Source: Oryzias latipes
Taxonomy: Eukaryota > Chordata > Actinopteri > Beloniformes > Adrianichthyidae
Length of the DNA: 64,000 nucleotides
Direction: 5' to 3'
Assembly (NCBI RefSeq): GCF_002234675.1
Contig: NC_019859.2
Coordinates: forward strand, 35,263,960 to 35,327,959
The position numbers and the translations under genes are program-made. The notes beneath the pieces were generated by a model that saw nothing but the letters and a program-made list of their open reading frames with translations, was not told the origin of the DNA and did no database searches. This document shows positions 46,414 through 64,000 of the stretch, piece by piece. Numbering within the stretch: position 1 is the stretch's first letter; every line of letters starts with the position of its first letter.

Positions 46414-48530
46414 TGCTGCTTTAAATAAATTTGGTTTTGGTCAATTCTTCTGGAATGCTGTTCAAACTTTATATGTCAATAGTAATAGTTCTATAAAACT
46501 CGCCAGCGGAACTTCTCCTAGATTCTTCTTGAAACGTGGGGTAAGGCAGGGATGCCCCTTGTCAGTGTATCTGTTTCTTCTTTCTGTTCAACTCCTCAAC
46601 CTACATATCAAACTCAGCCCATTAAAAGGTTTAATTGTGGCTGAGAGGGAAATATTCATAAGTCAACTAGCAGATGACACTGCTCTCTTTCTCCGAGACG
46701 CTTCACAAGTAGCTGTGGCGATTAATATTATCCAATCCTTTTCTAAAGCTTCAGGACTTACCCTTAATTTAAATAAATGTGAAATTCTGCCTGTTAAAAA
46801 CTGTTTACTTACATCTATCCAAGGTATTCCTGTAAAAACATCTGTTACGTACCTTGGTATTCAAATCACTAAAGATATGCAATCCAGATGTTCTACAAAT
46901 TTCTCTCCAATAATAGATAAAACCAAAAAAAACCTAAACCAATGGCTGCAAAGAGATTTGTCTTTGAAAGGCAGAGTTCTGCTTACAAAAGCAGAAGGAA
47001 TCTCTCGTTTGACGTATGCAGCTCAATCTCTACAGGTTAATAACACAGTCTGCAATACAATTAATAGAATATTATATAACTTTCTATGGAGAAATAAAAC
47101 TCACTATATTAGAAAATCTGTTATTTTAAATACCTCCGATAAAGGCGGTTTAAATTGTATTGATTTTACTGTCCTTAACAATACACTAAAGGTAATCTGG
47201 ATTAAGAAATATCTTAATAACCCCACATCTATCTGGAACTTTATTCCACATTTTGTATTCTCAAAGGTAGGAGGCCTGAACTTCCTGCTATGCTGTAATT
47301 ATAGTATTCCAAAAATCCCTTTGAAACTGTCAAATTTTCATCAACAGGTTCTCTTAGCCTGGGCTCTGATCTACAAACACAACTTTTCTCCACAGAGTTG
47401 TATTATAGTTGGAATAACTGTAATATTGTCTATAAAAGGAAAACTCTGTTTTTAAATAATTGGTTTAATAATGGTATAATTTTCCTCAATCAATTATTCA
47501 AAGAACCTGGATTATTATATAACTACTCAGATTTCACAAAGCAGTATAAAGTACCAATAACTCCCAAAGAATTGGCAGTAGTGTTTGATGCCGTCCCATC
47601 TGGGCTTTGCATGTTATTCAGGGGTTTCTACAGCGCTCATCCTCTGACTCTTCATCCTCCTGAGGTGCTCAAATCTCCTCTGGGGAGTTTCTGCTTCACT
47701 TCCGCTAAACAGTTGAACTCAAAAATCAGAGCTTTGTTCCAAGATAATTTAGTTTCTGTTCCATCAGCTATCTATTATTGGGCTAATTTCACTTCTAACA
47801 TTGATTGGAAAAAAGTCTGGTCTTTACCACAAAAATACTTCTTAACAAATAAAGTCAAAGAAATCTCTTTTAAACTCCTACACAGATTTTATCCAGCAAA
47901 GCATTACTTAACTAAATTTAAGGCTGACATAAACACCAATTGTACTTTCTGCCAGAAACAACCTGAAACCTGCTCTCATTTATTCTGGTCTTGTGAATTT
48001 ACATACAGATTTTGGAAAAACATTCACAAATTTATCACCGATTCTATTTTTGCTGACATACAACTTTATTATAAAAACATACTTTTTGGTTTTCATAGCT
48101 TTGATGTCAAAGACCGTGATGCTTTCTTTTGTGTAAACATGGTATTATTTATGGCTAAATTTCATATACACAAAAGAAAATTTTCCAATAAAAAACCTGA
48201 TTTCTTTGTGTTCAAACTGGAACTGCAGCGTTATTTAAACTTAATTTCTGCTTCAAAAAATACAAAAGCTCAAAAAACATTTAGCATCTGTAATTCTTTT
48301 GGACTGCTGACATAGATTTACTCTCGCATTTTCTCTTTTCTCTTTATTTTTTTGTTTCTTTTTATTTCTTATTCCCTTTTGTGTTTGTTATTAATAATTA
48401 GTATTTTTTAATGAATGCAACACGTTTGTTCTGTATTCAGAATTCTATTGTACATTATATGTGCATAATTGTTGTATTTTCTTGTTTTGTATGTTGCAAT
48501 TGTTCAATAAAAAACAAAAAAAACAAAAAA
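46414..48530 (+). mobile_element. 5'-truncated L1-like (Tx1-type) LINE with 13-bp target duplication
   Basis: Flanked by AAAAAAACAAGTT at 46401-46413 and 48531-48543, and ending in an A-rich tail after caattgttcaataaaaaac. The insert starts in the middle of the reverse transcriptase (FGFGQFFWNAVQTL), the usual 5' truncation of target-primed reverse transcription. The A-rich target is typical of L1 endonuclease sites. It inserted into the element at 46104-48620, after that element. Confidence 0.93.
46430..48315 (+). pseudogene. Broken ORF2 (reverse transcriptase, C-terminal part) of the L1-like LINE
   Basis: The frame runs FFLKRGVRQGCPLSVYLFLL, then ISQLADDTALFLRDA (catalytic ADD), thumb-region NQWLQRDLSLKGRVLLTKAE, then breaks by frameshift near 47400. 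The second frame (to 48315) ends with a CTFCQKQPETCSHLFWSCEF zinc-knuckle-like block (C-x2-C...H...C) characteristic of the C-terminus of Tx1/L1 ORF2. Only one frameshift and no internal stop in either half suggest modest age. The endonuclease and the 5' part of the RT are absent. Confidence 0.88.
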
Positions 48531-48639
48531 AAAAAAACAAGTTCGGACACCAATGAAGCTCCAGATGCCCCAAGAATTGGAGCAATGGGAGGAACTTCAG
48601 GGGTAGGGGATGAATTTCGGATTTGGCCTTTCAGTCAGA

Positions 48640-48995
48640 TTTGAGGCCCTCTGTCAGGCTGCCTGGTTGGAAAAGAGAACAAATCTGAGGTCAAATATCT
48701 TCATCAACATGGATTAAGGAGAAAAGTGCCTTTCTGGAAAAGGTCCAGTGGAAGTCCTGAAACGTTTTTAGATGTAGAAGAAAAAGCTGTGTACCTGCTG
48801 GACCAAAACTGGGTCACATACATGATGATACATGTTATGAGAGTTTTTAGGTGCTGGCTGGTAGAAATTAAAATCTATTCATTGTTTTTGAGGTGTTTTT
48901 TTGGTCCAGTATGCAGCCAAACTTCATTCAGGAAAACTGACATCCCACGGGACGCTTGTTGTTGTCCTCTCCACGGCCCGCGTGCTTCTGTTTCA

Positions 48996-49026
<31 letters not shown>

Positions 49027-49416
49027 AGCGCCCCGCGCTGTGGCCTGTCGCTTGTGGTCCATCATCAGCCCCACTCTCGCTGTCAGGGGCCGCGCTAACG
49101 AGCTCCCGCTCCCGGAGCCGTTGTTGGGATTTACCCCGGGGCGCACTGACCGCTGCCCCACTGCAGCCATGCAGCCGACGCAAGCACCACTCCACAAGGG
49201 GATCGGCTCCGTGGACCAACTGACTTTCGGGGTTCGGATTCACTGTGGATGAAAACGTTTACGCGCCATTCCAGCGGCGTCAATTACGCATGAAATGCGC
49301 CCCAGGTGGATTCCCCTCTGGAGGTGAGAAGATTCTTTCTCAGCTCTTTCTCAGAGTTTTTTTTTTCAACAGCTGGTGACTCGTGTCCGGTCTCCTCCGG
49401 AAAGCTGTGAGCTGCG
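48640..49416 (+). promoter_or_regulatory. BEST2 upstream region
   Basis: 48640-48990 is unremarkable. A 28-bp C run (48999-49026) is followed by 200 bp of CpG-rich sequence (cgccccgcgctgtggc, agctcccgctcccggagccg) and then the presumed 5'UTR up to the ATG at 49417. A transcription start is not visible; the CpG-rich part is the best promoter candidate. Confidence 0.45.
48999..49026. repeat. Poly-C tract (28 bp)
   Basis: Uninterrupted C run about 390 bp before the BEST2 start codon. Confidence 0.95.
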
Positions 49417-61273
<11,857 letters not shown>

Positions 61274-61529
61274 GTGGCCGCTGCCGATGTTCTCCCGGAA
61301 AAGCAGACGCAGCACTTACCTGGAAACAACTTTTTTAGTCCGACGCTTTGGGAAGTTTCCGCCGAAAACGTCCTCCTGTCTTAAAAACCGGAGGCTGAGA
61401 CACAAACTTCATCTGTTTGAGGGTTCTTCGAGTGTGTTCAAGGCTGACGTTCACCGGTCCGTCTGCGGGGCGCCTCCATTGACCCAAAAGAATAGATCGT
61501 TCGTTAATCAATCAGTCAGAATATGTCTA

Positions 61530-61860
61530 TGAAGACTCTCATTCATCCCGGTGGATTCCATCATAGTAGTAGGTTTAAAGGTCGTCATGTGGACTTGGTT
61601 TTTAAAGTTGAAGACGTTTCACCTCTTATCCAAAAGGCTTTGTCAATTCTGAAATAGCTGGTAAAAGAGCTGGGTTATATGCGCTCATGGGGGAGATGTC
61701 AGGGGAGGGAGTCACTGGCTCTCCAACCCCCAGCTGAGGACAAAGAACTCTTAACGACCCGAAACCATGTAGGCTAAGTAGACAATACTATCCAGTTTCA
61801 GGTGTGACTCCTTCCCCATGAGCGCATATATACCAGCTCTTAAGAGGAAGAGCCGGAGAA
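61530..61860. repeat. Folded-back repeat in BEST2 3'UTR
   Basis: 61663-61695 (aaaagagctgggttatatgc, gctcatggggga) and 61805-61845 (tccccatgagcgcatatata, ccagctctt) are inverted copies. Upstream is gaagacgtttcacctcttat with ccaaaaggctt, a phrase common in fish repeats. Confidence 0.55.
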
Positions 61861-61875
61861 CTGGAAACAGGTCAA

Positions 61876-61907
61876 AATAAACTCTTCCTTTGTACTTTCA
61901 AAATAAA
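61876..61907 (+). other. Candidate BEST2 polyadenylation signals (two AATAAA)
   Basis: AATAAA occurs at 61876-61881 and again at 61902-61907, about 600 bp after the BEST2 stop, just after a folded-back repeat at 61660-61845. If used, the 3'UTR would include that repeat. Other signals further on cannot be excluded. Confidence 0.45.
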
Positions 61908-61909
61908 AC

Positions 61910-62705
61910 CTTATATTTTATATTGACAATGACGCACGTTAGCACAGCAGATAACACCGGCGTCCATTTCCCTCACGGACGACGACAGTTTACTGTCGGA
62001 AATGCAAAAAAAAGAACAAGATTTATGACATTAAACATTTAACAAGGATTCAGCGAGGAAGAGGAGGGCGTGGGGGGAAACAGAACGGGGCAAACAACTC
62101 GACACGGGGTGGCGGGGCAAACCACTCCTCTGCAGTGACGTGTGGTGGGGTTGATGGCTGGTGAGGCATCGACTCCTCTGGAGGTTTTTAAAATGAAAGA
62201 ACTGAATATTTCCCCATTCATCCAACAGCAGGAAACAGCATAGAAGATACACACAAGATAATATTTGTCCAACAGAGAATATTTCTTTTATAGACGTGGA
62301 CAGAACACTCCATCGTGTAATAATTATTCATATATAATGCAAGCAAATTAAATGTACAGATTTGATCAGCCCACATTTCCTTTTGATCCTCAGTAGCTAT
62401 TTGTAGTATTTTTCCAACTTCAAATTCTGGAGCTTTAATCAGTTTTATCAAATGTTGTCTGTGAAAATGATCATTAAAAAAATTATTTTAGGCCTAAATT
62501 GTAATTTTCAAATACTGTTTTCCCCCCCACTTACTCCCATGTTATTTTAAAAAAACAAACATTGAAAAACTTGTTTGGCCTCACTGTTTGAGTCCGTGCG
62601 CTGATCTTTCTCCACAAAAAGCTCTATGATCAAACCTCAGAAACTGTGGAAAACGTGTCGAGTCAACTGCAAATATATCTTCAACACGGATCAGTGCAAA
62701 ATAAT
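61910..62705. other. Downstream intergenic stretch
   Basis: Non-coding; no gene or element recognised between the candidate BEST2 poly(A) signals and the MITE at 62713. Confidence 0.3.
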
Positions 62706-62712
62706 ATTTACT

Positions 62713-62912
62713 TAGCCCTTGTGCTATCTTAGATGACCCCCCCCTTCCATTGAGGTGTTCTCCCCACCATGACAAAGGTGGATAAAGGTGGAAAGATTTC
62801 ATGTAATCCATTTGATCACAAATCATTGAAGAAAAAAGGTTCAGAGCACTGTCTAGTGGGTCTAGATGACCCAACTCCCAATGTTAAAGTGCCTAAGATA
62901 GAACAAGGGTTA
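62713..62912. mobile_element. MITE of 200 bp, copy 2
   Basis: Tips tagcccttgtgctatcttag and ctaagatagaacaagggtta are near-perfect inverted repeats; the interior matches 24871-25083. A short TTA/TTAC repeat flanks each tip, as expected for a PIF/Harbinger-type 3-bp duplication. Confidence 0.85.
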
Positions 62913-62939
62913 CTGTACGTTTCTCTATTTGATCACAAT

Positions 62940-63720
62940 GACAGGTGAGGCCGAGCCTCACTTGCCTCACCTGACTGCACGCCACTGCTGCTCTGGGAGC
63001 CGGGGGTGGGGGGTGGGGGGTGGACTGGAGTTAATGTAAACTAACTAACGGTCCTAAGATAGACTCCCCACGCAACACAACGAAGATGCAGCGCAGACAG
63101 ACCCGTGGAAATTCGGGATCAGTCTATACTAAAAGTGACTGTCCTACCACCTATACACTATAAATGTAAAATGTTCTAGATTAGTCTGAAGACTTAGTAT
63201 ACTTCCTTTACGTACATGGTCTAGTGTATACTTGCTATACTCATACTTTACCTCAAGTATAGTGAATAAAATCTAGTAGACGTCAGGGGCTCTACTCTCT
63301 TCTAAGGGTTCACTGATTCTCAGTGCATGATGGGTCCTGGTTCCATTGAACGACATGTTTTACTCTTTTACACTTCCTTTCAGTCAGGATGATGTTGTTT
63401 TCTAAAGCGACTACGATTGTGTTTAACCTCTAATCTGGAACAATGATGAGCCCCGATTTTGTCCTGATTTTGGATGAAAGGTTGTGCCCCCCCCCAAACA
63501 GTTACAAACAAAACAAATGATGATATCAGTTCATTAAAACTCGTCTCACTTAGTTTGATAATGTTATTTTTAACAAACCTTTTCCAGCAGAACATTTCTG
63601 AACTGTGATGTTCAAAAATGACCAGCAGGCGGCGATAGAAGTTAACTTAAAACTCCAGGCCTTGTTTAGTTGTCATTTACTTTCTGGGGTGCAAACCTCC
63701 CCCTCCTGACCTAATGGGGT
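62940..63720. other. Right-end intergenic stretch
   Basis: Includes a GGGGTGG-rich tract (63000-63022) and unique-looking sequence; no gene seen. Confidence 0.3.
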
Positions 63721-63733
63721 GTCCTGTATGTTT

Positions 63734-63757
63734 GGGGGGGGGGGGGGGGGGGGGGGG
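63734..63757. repeat. Poly-G tract (24 bp)
   Basis: Uninterrupted G run near the right edge of the window. Confidence 0.95.
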
Positions 63758-64000
63758 CCTTGGTGGAGGTGGAGGTCCTTCTGGACGGCAGCCCTCCTTC
63801 CAAGGAGGAGCTGAGCAGCGACCAAACATGGCTTCATGAGGAGTCACCGTGCAAATGTAGCGGTCAGAAAGCAGCAAACAGGACTGTTCCGTTAGTCATG
63901 TGAAAATAAAACGCCAAGCCGTGTTCTCACGCGTCTGCGCCACCTCAGAGTCCCGTTTGAAGCCAGAAGCTTGAAACAATAAAACTCCAGAAACAAATGA

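Larger units (their letters stand above)
46104..48620. mobile_element. Older inverted-repeat element split by an L1-like LINE
   Basis: The left tip (cccgaattcattccctaccc, 46104-46123) and right tip (ggtaggggatgaatttcgg, 48602-48620) are inverted copies. With the LINE and one duplication removed, this is a short element of about 390 bp. Non-coding. Confidence 0.65.

Noticed and set aside
48875..49252. Overlapping frames on both strands at the poly-C tract upstream of BEST2
   Set aside because: Poly-Pro/poly-Gly translation of a 28-bp C run; no domain.

Overview
The window looks like nuclear DNA from a teleost fish. It carries vertebrate genes split by GT-AG introns, short exons in transposon-rich introns, and repeat types typical of fish: Tc1/mariner remnants, hAT-like elements with 8-bp target duplications, L1-like and L2/Rex-like LINEs, and a tRNA-derived SINE. 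I cannot name the species. There is no operon, CRISPR array or prokaryotic island.

Layout. (1) 1-10.1 kb is probably the giant first intron of a GRK4/5/6-family receptor kinase gene on the minus strand; only its first coding exon (10065-10116) lies in the window, inside a CpG-rich promoter. (2) 10.5-22.3 kb is intergenic between the divergent GRK and TOM1 promoters and is almost wholly repeats, including a 2.8-kb foldback element with another element nested in it, a minus-strand LINE insert with a 15-bp target duplication, a SINE and decayed Tc1/mariner copies. (3) 22.6-33.5 kb is TOM1 (15 coding exons, 485 residues), an endosomal VHS-GAT adaptor. (4) 36.4-43.4 kb is GET3/ASNA1 (7 exons, 341 residues), the ATPase that delivers tail-anchored proteins to the ER. 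(5) 43.4-49.4 kb is intergenic and carries a Tc1-like element and a 5'-truncated L1-like LINE. (6) 49.4-61.3 kb is BEST2, a calcium-activated anion channel (9 coding exons, 605 residues). (7) 61.3-64 kb is 3'UTR and repeats.

TOM1, GET3 and BEST2 all read rightward with complete, in-frame exon chains that I joined by hand from visible splice sites. GET3 followed by BEST2 in the same orientation matches human chromosome 19p13, which supports both ortholog calls. The genes do not form a pathway; they act in endosomal sorting, tail-anchored protein insertion, chloride/bicarbonate conductance and GPCR desensitisation.

The most unusual material is structural: a cluster of long perfect palindromes just upstream of GET3 exon 6, several other perfect hairpins with 4-5 nt loops, layered transposon nests whose order can be read (including a paralogous empty site), one TOM1 intron that is almost wholly one inverted-repeat element, and an apparent loss of the clathrin-box in TOM1. 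I found no convincing new gene system.
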